A DNA stretch of 64,000 bases from Kuschelorhynchus macadamiae (GCA_030620095.1 JAUTXW010000064.1:194501-258500); one strand, 5' to 3'. Counted from the stretch's first letter, positions 24,696-38,164 are shown. A program made the numbers and translations. Notes: generated from the sequence alone by a model not told the origin.

Positions 24696-27572
24696 ATTTC
24701 ACTATTTGTAATGTTGAACAAAACATCCTGTAATATAAAACTCTTTACTCTGTTGTTCTGACATTATGTTTGTCTTCATCTTTGATTTTGCAATAAGATT
24801 ATCATTATGTAGAAGTATTTATTTAACAATTTGGCTAATTATAGATTTAGTTACATATAGATAATTAAGTCATTAAGTGTCCCTAATTTATTTCAAGGAA
24901 ATGCATCTCAAATGAGTTATACCAGTAGGTTGATGAACTATAAATACATTGCATACGAAGAATTTCTAATGAGTTATTTTACATAATGTTATGCGAACTA
25001 TAAAAAAAATATTGCCTTAGGTTATATTAGTATTCATAAAAATAGCTATTTCAATGTCAAGTTCAGAATATAGGTAGTTCGGTGCTACTGTATTAAGTCA
25101 TAGTGAGAAACAATTATTATTTATTCAAGAGTAGGTATATAATATAGACAAAAGTGGATTGGGGGCAAGGTTTACAACCTGATTTTTCATAAAATTCACA
25201 TTGCAATAAAAGTTGTATTGTTAAACCCTTATAATTATTCTAAAAGATTTCTTTGTTGGGTCACGATCGAAAAAAGTATCACCCTTCTGTAGACTTTTTG
25301 AAAATGTATTATGCTTATTTCGTAGACATTGGTCACCCTATATTGTGCGCCAAATTTAAATAAATTATCTCTAGAAATGTACACGGTTGATAAAAAGTAA
25401 ATAAGAAATATTAAATCTATATTACCCTGTATCTTGGAAACGAAGCACTTTTGACACATTTTTATATGAACTTTTTTCTTAAAAATATTTGAGAAATAGT
25501 CCTGGAAAATATCGGGCACTTATTCCATGTGTATGTTCAGATTCCCAATCCGGGTCTTGTTCCCGATCCCGTTCCCATTAATTTCAGGGCTAAAATATTT
25601 AACAGTTGTTCAGAAAATTTAGCAGAGAGCAAAAGTTTAATTAAATTATTGTAAATATACTAATCAATACGTAATTTTATTTAAATTTAGGATATTTTTT
25701 ATTTTTACTGCTCATTTTTTTAAATGTGACCTCGTAATATAATGTCAATTTAATCATTGCAGACTAATTATATCTAAACACAAGCGTTTACTTTTAGTCA
25801 ACAGCACAAAGATTTTTGGATCGCAATTAATTTATTGCCGCTTTTTCTCTTTAAATGCTGATTTATATTTAACATAATGCAAGCAGCAAATGCTATTTAT
25901 ATAATATAAATATAAAATAATGATCAGTTAAATTAAAGTGTTTTAAACTCTTGGCATTCGCCGTTTAATTTTATATTATTAAAATTGCCTTAACTACAAT
26001 AGCGTAAAGGTTTTTTATTTTCATTTTATAAGCTAGATACTAATGGTTCTTAATTATTCTGATCGCCCCCTCCGCCCCTAAAAGCTGGCTACGCCACTGC
26101 CTTTATGTTCTTGTGTAACAAATTATTGTGGATTTAGTGGTTTGCTTTCTTCTCTTTTCGGTTAATAGCAATATAATTACTAATTTGTATAAAGTGTTTT
26201 GTATTTTGTCACCAGACAAACAAAAAAAAATATTGACAGGGATCCTTAAATCATTGGTTTGGTATATACAAGGCATAGAAAATATTTCTTTAACAATATT
26301 TTTTTTCTAAACAAGTAAAACTATAAAAATGCAATTTTATTAGGTGTTGATTAAGCATAACGGGGCATGTTTTGATAGAATCATCGTTTTTTTAAGTATT
26401 TAAACAATGACGGAGATATCGGAAAAACCCATATTTAATTTTTAAAAACTTTCGAATCCGTTCGATGCCCCTACTATTTTTTAAATATTTTTATCGCTAT
26501 TGAAATTTTCGTTCAATTTGTGATAAAATTGTGCTTTGAGTTTTTTATATAAAGTGCTATATTCAAAATTTTAGCATCTTGCTATTACATAATGCCACAC
26601 CGTCCTTTTTTTGTAAAAAATGGATGAATAATTTTTTGTTATAAATGAATGGCGGTAAGAGATTTTTAAAAATAGTCGCATCGAAATGTTTTTTAAATTA
26701 AATAAGGGATTTTCCGATATTTACGCTACTGTTTGAATTTTAAAAATAATGTACAGACTACAGATCTTTGTAATTTTAATTAACAAATGGAAAACTTCAT
26801 TATTATCAATTTTAGTAAAATAAGTTATTCTACATAAAAAGTTTTCCTTATTAGGCGTAAGTAGACAAAAAGAAGTAAGTAGGTAAAAAGAAATAATTGT
26901 GAAATAAAAATTTCTGAGTTAACCCAATTAAAGATAAAGATTGAAAATTAAAAAGTTATTTAAAGTTTTTTTGTACCAGGTGTAGTTCTTAGATAATTTA
27001 ATGGTAAAAGTGACAAATATTTCAAGTGATACAATGTTTTTACATATTCACAATTCTTTTTTTCAAAAACTACGTCTATTACTAGAACCTTTTCACTTGC
27101 TTTTGCAGTCTCTTTAATTTAGCTGTCCCAAAAGTTTTAATGTATTTTTTTGTTTTGCAAACTTCCATTTTAGTATTTGTTTCGTAACCTGTATATCAAA
27201 TCGCATGTTTTTTGTAATGAATATTATTTTTAAAATAAGTAAAACTTGTTATGAAGAGAAACTTTTTTTGCTAAAGTCGGTAAAAAAATCCATTTGTAAA
27301 CTAAAATAATATATTTAAAAAATATTTTTAATACACTGTTAATCTAACTTTTTTGTTATTTTTATGAGAGGAATCTTTTCCAGCATCACTTGGTTAACCA
27401 TGTATTAAACTTTGATTAGTTTTGGCTAATTAAGTTCGGATATAAATTCAATCTAGTGACCATGAAATATAGAATACTCTTTACAAACAGTAGTTATATT
27501 ATTGTATACTTAACATAACATATTGTGGAGATTAACGGCAATTATTGTGTTTCAATAATGAAATGACAGAAA
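24696..27572. other. Intron sequence between the LTR element and the 10.8-kb transposon
   Basis: No gene is supported. A GCCACTGC motif occurs near 26091. The frames at 25235-25519 and 26128-26310 look like chance openings. Confidence 0.5.
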
Positions 27573-27604
27573 AGGAAATCCGAGGGGTCAACCGCGGCCA
27601 AAAA

Positions 27605-27860
27605 TTTGTACACCAATGCCAACTAATGCCATCTATTTTTCATAGTAATGCAAATTTATTGCCATAGTATTGCCAAATTATGCGGACTAGTGCCAACCAA
27701 TGCCAACTATTGCCAAATATTGCCACTAAATTTCCAATTAATGCCACTAATTTGTATATTGTAATGCCACTAATTCCTATAGTAGTGCCAGTAATGCCAA
27801 CTAATGCCACTAATATCTATAGTAGTGCCACCTAAGGTTAACCATTGCCAACTAATTTCT
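27605..27860 (+). repeat. Left subterminal TGCCA repeat array
   Basis: More than a dozen variants of AATGCCAACTA / TAGTGCCA / ATTGCCAAA follow the left terminal repeat, all with TGCCA on the plus strand. Spacing is about 10-25 bases. They are probably transposase-binding sites, by analogy with other large DNA transposons. Confidence 0.8.
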
Positions 27861-28424
27861 TATAGCTATAATGGTCTACAAATATTAATGAACCATTATT
27901 ACACTGACTTCTTCTTAATATATTATTTAGGAAGAAGGAATATATTGAAACTATCAACAACATACTATACAGCTTAGATTAGATAGATATACTTATATTG
28001 ACAGTAAAGTTTCTTTAAGAGGTATATAAAAAGGTTACATTATCCCTTGAAATGCAGTAGTCTACATATTATTATATTGGTTTATTAACCATAATTTTTA
28101 TTTGTTTTGCCAATGATCTTGTATGAGAACATTTTGATGCACAGCATTTTGGCAAATTTTTACATTTTGGGTATTACTTATTAATAAAATGCACTTTGTT
28201 TTCTGAACAAGTGCATATTTTCGACAATACATGAAAACGAGGAATAAACAGTTATTTTCGGCGTTTTTATTGGTTGTTAGGACGAGTAGGTATATAGTGG
28301 TTATGGATTCAAAACAAAGTTAAACATAGCCTTGACTGCCCTAGCAACAAAAAAAACCGCTGAAGTCAACACTAAGCAAATCATTTTCTAACTACAGGGG
28401 TTTTGGTAATACTTTGTAAATATA

Positions 28425-28865
28425 CAGGGTGCTTCATTTTCTGGAATTAACATCAACTTTGTTTTCTCAAATGTAACACCCTGTATATTGTCGGCAAGAA
28501 TTAATTATCTTTCTCACCCCGATTCCAACGATATAAGATTTGTTCCTGTTTGCTTCAGTAGTTTTTGAGATATTCTTATTTTAAATGACAGCAATTTGCA
28601 ATGCAAATCATATTTTGAAGAATACAAATGACTTGAACTATGATTTTATGACTAAAAGACGCTAAAAGACATGGATATATAGAGAGTATTCAATTCATTT
28701 GTATTTTTTTAAATACGATAAATTGAATATTGACTTTGATAGCGTCAAGCGTCATTGCAAATTAATGTTATTCCATTGCAATCGGCATTTGAAAAATGTT
28801 TTATTCAGGGGGTTACATTTGAAAAAACAAACTTGGAGTTGATTCCAAAATAACAGATCACCTTG
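28425..28865. mobile_element. 441-base mariner-type MITE inside the large transposon
   Basis: Terminal inverted repeats of about 65 bases (CAGGGTG and TCAAATGTAACACCCTG on the left; matching CAAGGTG and TCAAATGTAACCCCCTG on the right), flanked by TA on both sides (28423-28424, 28866-28867). No coding capacity. Confidence 0.85.
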
Positions 28866-29022
28866 TACATCTACGAACTACATCGAAAAAAAATTGCCAA
28901 ATTTTAATGAATGTATTTAATTTTATTTTGTATTTGTACAAATGTAAAAGTTGATAGGGGGGTGCATAAATATCCAAAAATCCTTGTACATATTTAACCG
29001 TACCCCTTATTTGAATGGAAAA

Positions 29023-32000
29023 TCATAGCATTTTCTTAAATAATCTTTTTATATTCACAACATCGAGTCTTTTTAAAGTGAATGGTGCATTGCCCGGCAG
29101 TTCGATTGGACCGTAGAAAAAATAAATTTTTTCTACCGTATCAATATCATCCCTTTTAGGCCAAACAAACTGATCTCCCCTTTGTTTCAAAAATTTCACT
29201 TTGAATTTATCACCCTCTAAAATGTCCATAACTCTCCCAAGAAACCACTGCTTATCGTAGGCAACTGTATAGTAGTTATCTGCCAATGTCACTAGTTGTT
29301 AGATCTTCAGTCTCTGAATTTGGTTCATTGTCCGTTATACAACTTTCATCAATATTTCCATCTTCATCTACATCTGTATCGCTTCGGGGATCACTCAAAA
29401 TCACACTACTATCATTACTTGATATTTCCTGTTCATAGTCGCGTTTGTTTTTCAATTTAAAAGTTTTCTTCGAATATAGTGGTTCGGTTTTCAGCTTTCT
29501 TTTTAGAGTAGGCTTACCACTCTTATTGACTATAAAACGACTTAGTCGGTCGTTACATAAGCGCCCGTTTGCGTCGCTTAGCAACCAGCAATATGTTGAC
29601 TTTTTTATCACTGCTGTCTTATCTTTGAATGGAATTTCCAGGTACGCATCCTCCTCTTTAACGTTGTTAACTTCGTTCGAATAATCTTTCAAATCTAATG
29701 AACATCTATTTGTAGTTTGATTCATATCTAGATTAATGCTGTCGTCGTTTTCTTTCTTGTTTAGATTTTTAGATTCTATATGATTTGTGAAATCATCGAT
29801 GTCACTTTCCATCTCGCTTTCCATATTATCCTCCATAGTACCGCATTCATAATATACTCGCTCAAGATCTACTTTTAAAAACTCTTCTTCTTCTGGATGG
29901 AAGCCGAGTGAAGTTGCATCATTCTTGGCATCTTCCAATGCTCTTTCTATAACAGCTTCTACGTCTACACACACTATCTCCTCTTGACTGATACTGTTCT
30001 CATGATCTCTTCGTTTTTTAAGTTCTCGTAGAAACACAAAATCGCTTTTCATTTCGCCAATGATATTATTTATCGTATGAATTCGAGATACTTTATACAA
30101 TAGATCCTTAATACTAAAGTTTATGATCGTTGAAAATGTAGAAGTCATGGATCTTGCAGCTCGAAATAGCTTTTCGCATGGCTGACTGCTCATATTAGCA
30201 AAATGTAGCATGTCACTATTCAAACCACACTCTACGCTATTGTGTTTGAATAATAAAACAACCTTTATGTTGCTATGGGCGTTAAGTTCGATGCAGTTAT
30301 AACAGTTGGCCGAAATAAAGTTGTCTTTCAACGTTAAAGTCTTACTTTTTTTAATTGATGATCTCCACACTCTTAATAAAAAAACAGCGTACCAAATTCT
30401 ATATATTCTTTCACATAGTGGAATATTCTCCTTTTTCTCGTCTCCCAAAAATGCAGATAATATGTAATTCATAATTTTTAAGTAGATTCCAGTCCCATCT
30501 GTATCAGGCATTATTTTTAAAATATCAATAATTTTATCGCTGCATAATTTTTCGGCCGACGAAAATTTCATCTTGTCCTCAGCTTTCACGTCTGATGCCG
30601 TTAGGAGATGCTTATCTTTCGGTATTGTGTTTATGATATTGACAATGTGTTGCTGAGTTGCTTCAAATTTTCCCAGAGTCAATTTAATATCTGTTTTCAA
30701 AAATCTTACTCTCATCTTTGTCACGATATGTATGAAATCTTGGAAGTAACATATATTTGTTGCATCTGTATCCATATGGTACCATTTATAAACAGAGCCG
30801 AGGACAGAGCTTTCGCCACCCAAACCCGATTCAATTTTCATGGCCTTCAGTAACCGAGTATCACCATCAGATGAAAATCCTAATATTTTTATACCAAACT
30901 TGCTAGCTTCTTCTCTTAATCGTTGCCATCTTCGTAAAACGTCTTCATATGTAAATCTGTTATGGGTCCCAAATAAACTCACGCAATATGAATGTGATCC
31001 CTGGATCAAAGGCTGTGCTACAAAGTACTGTTGTATGGCAGTTGATGACGATGCTATAAAGGTATTTTTCTCTGGCAAACCTTTATTCAAAGGTAATACA
31101 AAACCAACGATTTTATTGGAATTTGAGTCATATTCGATCCTCCCACTCACTCTTGTTCTGTCTTCAGACATCCAAATAACTTTCGGAATCTTATTTTTTT
31201 CAAGAAAGTTGTTTAAGCCTGCAAAATCAAATGTGCCCTCCTCCAGACGTGTTTGTTTGTGGTCGACAAAGCGATTTAGTGTGGATATTGAAGGCATACT
31301 ATTTCTTAGGTTAGCTTGTAATGTCGCGTATGCCAACCTACCAGCTGTATAAAATATATAAAGACATAGTTTCTTGGTCACTTCATCAAAAGTGTTATTA
31401 TTTTGTAGGTATTTTGAATTTGCTTGTGCATTAACTATTAATTTATGTAAAAAGGTGGATAAGACCTGTGTTTTGGATTGCATTGAGGTATTTAATGTAT
31501 CATCGGTATAATGCAAAGTTTCTGGAATACTGCTTCAAATTTGATCTGTTAGATCAGGCGACATAGATTCACAAACGGCATTGATAAAGTTATAATATTC
31601 TGTAAGAACTGTTTGATTGGCTGTTAAACTGTTTTCTCTGGTACGTTTTGCCCTTTCTGATCTCTGATATTTTGGGCTTTTCCATTTTGTTATGTCTGCT
31701 ACTTGTTTCGGTGTAGATCTTGTCTCTTCTAAAATTGAATGTTCATTGTCATATCCTGGAGAATTAATTGCATGATTGTTTATATGCTGGTCGACCTCAG
31801 CTCGCTCACGAACGTCGTTGGATGTGCTTGCTTGGGGGTTGTTTTCAGTGTCTTCTTGTCTTAGTCTAGGTAGTACGGAAATATTTTGCAATATGTTAAT
31901 TTTCTTGGCAGAATTTGGAGCGGGGATTCTTTCAAAATAAGAAAATATTGGCCTTGATGTCGTCTTTGCAGTGGCGGGATTGCAACTACTAGATATTTGA

Positions 32001-32718
32001 TCCACCTTAATATGCTTTTCCAGCAAATGAGTTTGGAAATTTGACAATATCCATCTTGTTGACTCATAGCCTTTCCGCTGCCATTTTCTTAAACTCTATG
32101 TACTACCGCAAAAACATTTAATAGTACATGAGAGTGTATCACCACAAGATTGTTTTAAAATATTAATGTTTACATTAATTAGATTAAAATCGTTTTGAAA
32201 ACATGGCCACGTCTGTAAATTAATCCTAGGTTTGCCCATTTTTTAATACTGGCGATAATTTTTGTTTTTTCCTCGACAAAATTTATCTCAGAAATTTGAT
32301 TGGGTGGGTTGAGGTATTCTTTTTGATTCTTTTTAATTGATGAAGATAATGATTTTCTTGAAGGCTCGTTAACTTTCTTTGGATTTCCAGATACATCAGT
32401 TGCATCATTTTCTTCTTTTCTCCTAAAGTACTCAGCTACAATAGTGACCATTTGTTTATGGCCAAAAACAAATTTAAACTTTTCAGGTTTATTTGAATAA
32501 ATCCCATAATATTTTTTATAGTCAGTTTTGTCTACTATATCTATAAGATCTGTTTGGGCAAACTTTTCCATTTCAGAGATTGCTACCTCATCAATTTTGC
32601 CAATTAAAGTTTCATTCTCATATCCATTGATAGTTAGCATATTTTTGACACACTCAGGTACTTGAATATTGATTTTAGCTTCAGCCTCTAACCAAAAATT
32701 GGAGATTCGGTCTATTGG
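29023..32718 (-). pseudogene. Exon 2 of the large transposase gene (BED-like finger plus P-like DDE domain), three lesions
   Basis: Acceptor TTTCTATTTCAG precedes 32718. An N-terminal domain (FWLEAEAKINIQVPECV, later EKFKFVFGHKQM) runs open to 32179. A frameshift near 32200 leads to a BED-like finger (CFCG, then NFQTHLLEKH) at about 32125-32010. An in-frame TGA at about 31526-31528 precedes a 746-residue frame (31516-29276). In it: helix-turn-helix-like AGRLAYATLQANLRNSMPSI (59-78), WMSEDRTRVSGRIEYD with Asp119, GFSSDGD with Asp217, FQDFIHIVTKMR with Asp260/His263, QPCEKLFRAAR with Glu448, and an acidic tail. A last frameshift near 29290 leads to an 89-residue Trp-containing domain (DKQWFLGRVMDI, FVWPKRDDID). 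D/D/E placement resembles P-element/THAP9-type RNase H transposases. About 1,230 residues in total. Confidence 0.85.
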
Positions 32719-33191
32719 CTGAAATAGAAAAAATCTTTATTTATTTATTTAAAGATACATTTACAAACACCCCTAATGGGTAATTACATGTAAAATAATA
32801 TATATAAGTTTCTTATCAGGATTTTTAACACCTTTTGTTATTTTAATCTCCTGTATTCATTAATATTTGAAAGGCGAAATCATCAAAGTGACAAATATCA
32901 TAACTGAGATATCACTGCTTCGTCGTTCTCTTCCATATGAAACTATTCATCTATTGCGACTTTCGGTAAAAATTAGTTCGACGTTATTAAAAAGAACGCG
33001 CTATGATACAACACGCTATTGAAGTGAAACTTCCACAACCAAACAAAAGCGTCCCTACTTCTAATTTTATTATGGGACTTACGAATATAGAATTTCCAAA
33101 AATAATAATTTAATAATAGTTTTCCAACAAAAAAAAACTATAGTGTGTGCTTAAGACCACACGACCGACAGAAGTGAAAACTTCATCAAGG

Positions 33192-33745
33192 AACCTTAAT
33201 ATGTGTATAAAATTCCAGCTCAATCGAACATGAAAAAGTTAAGTTTTGGACTCGCCCTCCTGAATAGGACCCTGTACCAATTCAATTATTCCCTAATATT
33301 GAATTGTTATCCAACCTTAATACGTGTATAAAATTTCAGCTCACTCGAAGATGAAAAAGTTAAGTTTGAGCCCCGCCCTCCTAAATACGACCCTGTACCA
33401 GTTCAGTTACTCTATAATATTGTATTGTTATCCAACCTACGTGTAGAAAATTTCAGCTCAATCGAACATGGAAAAGTTAATTTTAGGCCCTGCCCTCCTG
33501 AATACGGCCCTGTAATCCCTGTATCAATTAATCATTCCATAATATTGTATTATTATCCAAACTAAATACGTGTACAAAATTTCAGCTCGATCGAACATAG
33601 AAGAGGTAATATTGGGCCCCACCCTCCTCGATACGGCCCTTTATCATTTATTATTATTATTCATTATTCCAAATTATCGTTTTGTCATCCAACTTAAATT
33701 CGTGTCAAAAATTTCAGCTCAATCGGACGTCGGCAGGCTAGTCAA
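33192..33745. repeat. Minisatellite, five copies of about 120-130 bases
   Basis: Copies start near 33192, 33313, 33434, 33559 and 33690. Each has ACGTGTATAAAATTTCAGCT, CAATCGAACATG, a CGCCCTCCTGAATACG block and TAATATTGTATTGTTATCCA. It lies in the transposase intron. Confidence 0.88.
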
Positions 33746-33788
33746 TCTTCACCTCGATCTTCACTTACAACTTATTGTTTCAGAACTA

Positions 33789-33865
33789 TTGACTGGTACG
33801 TCATAATGACACCAAGCGTATTCTTACGGGATTTGCTGGTGGCTTCATTATGACGTAACAGTCAA
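33789..33865. repeat. Hairpin with 21-base arms
   Basis: TTGACTGGTACGTCATAATGA (33789-33809) pairs with the reverse complement at 33845-33865, with one mismatch in 21 and a 35-base loop. Each arm contains a TGACGTA core resembling a CRE/ATF-type site. Confidence 0.8.
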
Positions 33866-34562
33866 GCGTTATGGAACAATGTATACAACCTTTGATTACA
33901 CACACACAGACAAACTACGGCTTCCAGTCGACTCGAGCCGACTTTAACCGAACGAGCCTTACCCTTTTTACCGAGCGTGACGCGTAAATCTCATTCACTC
34001 CCCATAAAATAAAATGCTCAGGTGCGCCTAAAGAAGTTTTCAATTCAAAAAATGGATTTTCCGAGATCCAATGCCTAAAAGGCCAGATGCTAACCGATGT
34101 AGCTAGACAGGTAGCCAAGCGCAACTAGCTACGAGCATTAAAGGAAATGCTTACAGCGTTGAATATTTTCGTTACATAGCAAATCACATGAAACGAATTT
34201 ACCCTACCGTGCCCCCCTACCCGTAAATTCTGTTGTAGCAGTTTTGTGTAAACTTCACTGTATGGTACCAAGATCCGCGTACGTGAGGTTCATTTTTAAA
34301 ATGTCATATGTTAAATAATAATTGCTTCGCCTTTCAAATGAGCAGAGGTGATGTTTTCATATAAGTTAAACATCAAGGGTCGACCACGAATATTATGTGA
34401 CATCACTATTCAGTTTTAATTTATCTGAAAAGTACGGATAAACATCTGTCGTCAAATTCATTCCTATTCCATAAATTAATGAGGAAACTAATGTCTGACT
34501 AAACTCATTCTTCATCTGATACTCCAATTTAATAATCGCTATATTTGGTTGAATGTACATAC

Positions 34563-34592
34563 CTGTGGGTTGTCTTCGGTAAGGTCTTTCAT
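34563..34592 (-). CDS. Exon 1 of the large transposase gene
   Basis: The ATG at 34590-34592 (minus strand) opens MKDLTEDNPQ. The exon ends at a strong donor (CCACAG|GTATGT, GT at 34561-34562). An in-frame TAA lies upstream, so this start is well defined. Splicing to 32718 keeps frame (PQ|PIDRISNFWL). The intron is 1,844 bases and contains the minisatellite. Confidence 0.72.
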
Positions 34593-34811
34593 ATCTGATA
34601 TCCTTGCCAAAACTTCATTTAATTATGTTCAGTTATTGTCACGTACTAAAATAATATTTGTCAGTAACCTGAATATTATATTGCATTTCATTTCGTAAAA
34701 ATAAAACAAGCCGGCAACGTTGTTGAAAATACAGTCGATCGGCCATTGAATTATTTTTAGGAAACAATACATAACCTCAATTTCTGAATTCGAAATTGAA
34801 ATTTTACTGCA

Positions 34812-37703
34812 CAGGGTGATCAGTAAAGGGTAGCGAGCGGCCATATCTCATAAGATATTGGTCGTATAGATTTGAGAAAAAAAAATCATATTAAAAGTCG
34901 CCAAGAGAAATTGCTGAAAATTATTTTCGAGTTTGTCAAACCTCCGCTAGAGGGCGTAACAACCAACACCAAGTAGAAAATGGGGTTTTTATAGAATTTT
35001 GCCTAATGAAAATATATCGATGATATCATTTTCATATTTAGTGACCATTTCCCTACACTTTTTGTCTAAAATGTTTTGTTCTATATATCAAAATAAAGCG
35101 GTGGGGGAAGTTCAATTGTTTTTTCAAACAAACCAAGATGTCTCCCGTTTCTTTTGACCGATTTTAGCAAATTTAGGCTCATATGAAAGAGCATAATTTC
35201 CACTACAAAACGCTTATTTGGTTTTGAATTTTTGACTTTTGCTGGCGTCGCTAGATGGCGTTAACTGAATTAGTAGCATATTTTTTAGTTTTTTTCAAAA
35301 AAAACAAATGTAATGGTATATTCATTTTTACATATTTTAAAAGGGGATAAATTTCTCTATAATTTAATGAAAATAATTTATCATCTACCTTTTTTTGAAC
35401 CGTTGATATTGACCAAAATATTATTTTATTTTATTAAAAAATGGCACGCCACTGCTTTTTGTAAAAATAAAAATCATTTTCGTAATCACTTATTAGTTGC
35501 TAACAAAAAGAACCTCTTGACTTTTTTTCGTTAGACGAACGGTTTTGGATTGAAAAAATAAGATGTTTAACAATGAAAAATCTTAATAAAACTGTCCAAC
35601 AACAGCAGGAGCAATAACACTAAAAACAAGAACATGGAACTTTAAAAAGAAACGTTAAAAATAAATTAATAGATTTATCGTAAATGTTCAAAATGTTGTC
35701 AATTATTTTGAATGCACTGGTCCAATCTCTTATGGGTGGAGTGGAGTTTATTCGGCCCCACAGATAAAAATCAAGGCAGGTTAAATCGAGGGACCGTGGT
35801 GGCCAGAAAAATAGACTGCCTCTACCAATCCAACGGTTAGGAAAATGCCTGTTCAAAAAATCTTGCACATTTCGTGAATAATGTGCCGGGCATCCGTCTT
35901 GTTGAAACCACATGTTTCTTCTTACTTGTAAAGGCACATTTTCTAAGAGTCCTGGTAAATCGTTAAATAAAAAGTTCAAATACATGTCACCGGTTAGATT
36001 GCCATTGAAGATGTGCGGACCGCTAATAGCACCATTAATAATACCGCACCAGACGTTGACGCTCCATCGACCCTGCTGATAATCTTCACGTAACCAGTGT
36101 GGATTAGTGTCCGACCAGTAATGCACGTTATGAAGATTTACCCTGCCATTACTGCAAAACGATGCTTCGTCTGTCCACAATATTTGTGACAAAATATGAT
36201 GGTTTTCCCTAGTAAAGTCTCTAAGCCAGTAGCAGTAATCGAGCCTACGTTCAAAGTCAGTGTCATTTAGGGCTTGATGAATCACGATGTGATATGGATG
36301 CATTTTAAAATCCATCCATTAATATTTTTTGCACTGAGCCATAGGATATTCCTAAATCTCTGGAGATCTCTCTTATGCTTAAATGGGGGTCTGCATGAAT
36401 ATAAGCCAACACATTTATAATGTTATCTTCTCTTCTTACTCTACGATTTCTTCCCAAAGTTGGAGTTGGTTGCACTTGGCCATGTTGCCTTAAACGTAAG
36501 GCTAAACGATGAAAAACCATTCTCGAATGGTGTCTTCGGAGGGGATAACGCAGTGCATACTGCCTAGAAGCAATCGTCGCATTTTCAAAACATTGAAAAT
36601 AAATTCTCAACATATCAAAGGCTTCTTTATTCGTAAAAGGCATGATTTGTTGTAAAAATACTTTTTACATAACATTAAATTAGATGTCAATAGCAGGAAT
36701 TATCAAAATGAATATCAACGTGATTGACAGTTTGGTGTTTTGTTTCTCAACGTAGATCATGGCCTGCTTCGCTTAAATGCGATGTTAGTTAAGTTTGATT
36801 TTTAATTTAATTTATGAAATAATAATAATGATTAATAATAAATTATGAACTAAAGCATTCTCTCGCTAAAAGTAATAGGTAATAATTTTATTATTGTGAG
36901 ATGTAATATTTAAAAATAATTTTGAACCTTATAGTTATCATTGTTAAACATCTTATTTTTTCAATCCAAAACCGTTCGTCTAACGAAAAAAAGTCAAGAG
37001 GTTCTTTTTGTTAGCAACTAATAAGTGATTACGAAAATGATTTTTATTTTGACAAAAAGCAGTGGCGTGCCATTTTTTAATAAAATAAAATAATATTTTG
37101 GTCAATATCAACGGTTCAAAAAAAGGTAGATGATAAATTATTTTCATTAAATTATAGAGAAATTTATCCCCTTTTAAAATATGTAAAAATGAATATACCA
37201 TTACATTTGTTTTTTTTGAAAAAAACTAAAAAATATGCTACTAATTCAGTTAACGCCATCTAGCGACGCCAGCAAAAGTCAAAAATTCAAAACCAAATAA
37301 GCGTTTTGTAGTGCAAATTATGCTCTTTCATATGAGCCTAAGTTTGCTAAAATCGGTCAAAAGAAACGGGAGACATCTTGGTTTGTTTGAAAAAACAATT
37401 GAACTTCCCCCACCGCTTTATTTTGATATATAGAACAAAACATTTTAGACAAAAAGTGTAGAGAAATGGTCACTAAATATAAAAATGATATCATCGATAT
37501 ATTTTCATTAGGCAAAATTCTATAAAAACCCCATTTTTTTAATTGGTGTTGGTTGTTACGCCCTCTAGCGAACGTTTGACAAACTCGAAAATAATTTTCA
37601 GCAATTTCTCTTGGCGACTTTTATTACGATTTCTTTTTCTCAAATCTATACGACCAATATCTTATGAGATATGGCCGCTCGCTACCCTTAACTGATCACC
37701 CTG
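34812..37703 (-). mobile_element. 2.9-kb mariner-type element with 765-base inverted repeats, nested in the large transposon
   Basis: Left repeat 34812-35576 and right repeat 36939-37703 are near-identical inverted copies starting CAGGGTGATCAGT. The flanking dinucleotide is TA on the right (37704-37705) and CA on the left, probably a mutated TA. The 1.36 kb between them holds a transposase gene on the minus strand. Insertion interrupts the large transposon upstream of its transposase start, so the mariner is the younger. Confidence 0.93.
35620..36643 (-). pseudogene. Mariner-type DD41D transposase, one frameshift
   Basis: Frame one (36643-36305, 112 residues) has the paired helix-turn-helix DNA-binding region (FTNKEAFDMLRIYFQ, SIREISRDLGISYGSVQKI). 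Frame two (36315-35620) has the catalytic domain: first Asp in ILWTDEASF, second in MWFQQDGCPAHYS, third in LTCLDFYLWG. There are 41 residues between the second and third. The frames part at a short tandem ATGG duplication near 36310; without those four bases the reading frame would be continuous (KILMDFKMHPYH). The C-terminus after GRINSTPP also looks frame-shifted. PRSLDL replaces the usual PRSPDL. Confidence 0.9.
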
Positions 37704-38164
37704 TACTATTCATCCAGGGAAACTAGGCTTATTCTCATTACAAACACACTTACCTTTTCTCGACTCAACTTTGAATAATTTTTTGTCACGTTATTCACAG
37801 ATAAACGTCAATAAGTACTTAGCGTAAACAAAATCCGCGCTGGGACTCACAGGATTGTTAAGTGTTATTAAAGTGTTTTTAATTCTAATCGTGGGGCCGA
37901 GCGTGGGGCTAAGAAAACGATATTAGCAATTGCAAATTTGGATTGGTTTTTAATAAATGATTTGATGTTCTCTCCTACTCCTAGCCAATTTCCACAGCAA
38001 ATTTCCAGAAAACATGTAGTCTATCTTTACAATACTCAGAGAGTTCCACTTAGATTTGTATTGCGATTTATACTATAACGAATATTCAAAATAATTAGAT
38101 ACAAGAAGGTAAGGTGATACTCGACAAAACAAATACACTATGGATAATGGAAATATTTTGTGTA

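Noticed and set aside
29445..31352. Plus-strand frames opposite the large transposase (29445-29684, 30608-30853, 30840-31352)
   Set aside because: They are shadows of the 746-residue minus-strand frame, whose motifs are clearly real.
33192..33745. A CRISPR array
   Set aside because: The repeated units are 120-130 bases and homologous along their full length, with no short repeat/unique spacer alternation. It is an insect genome.
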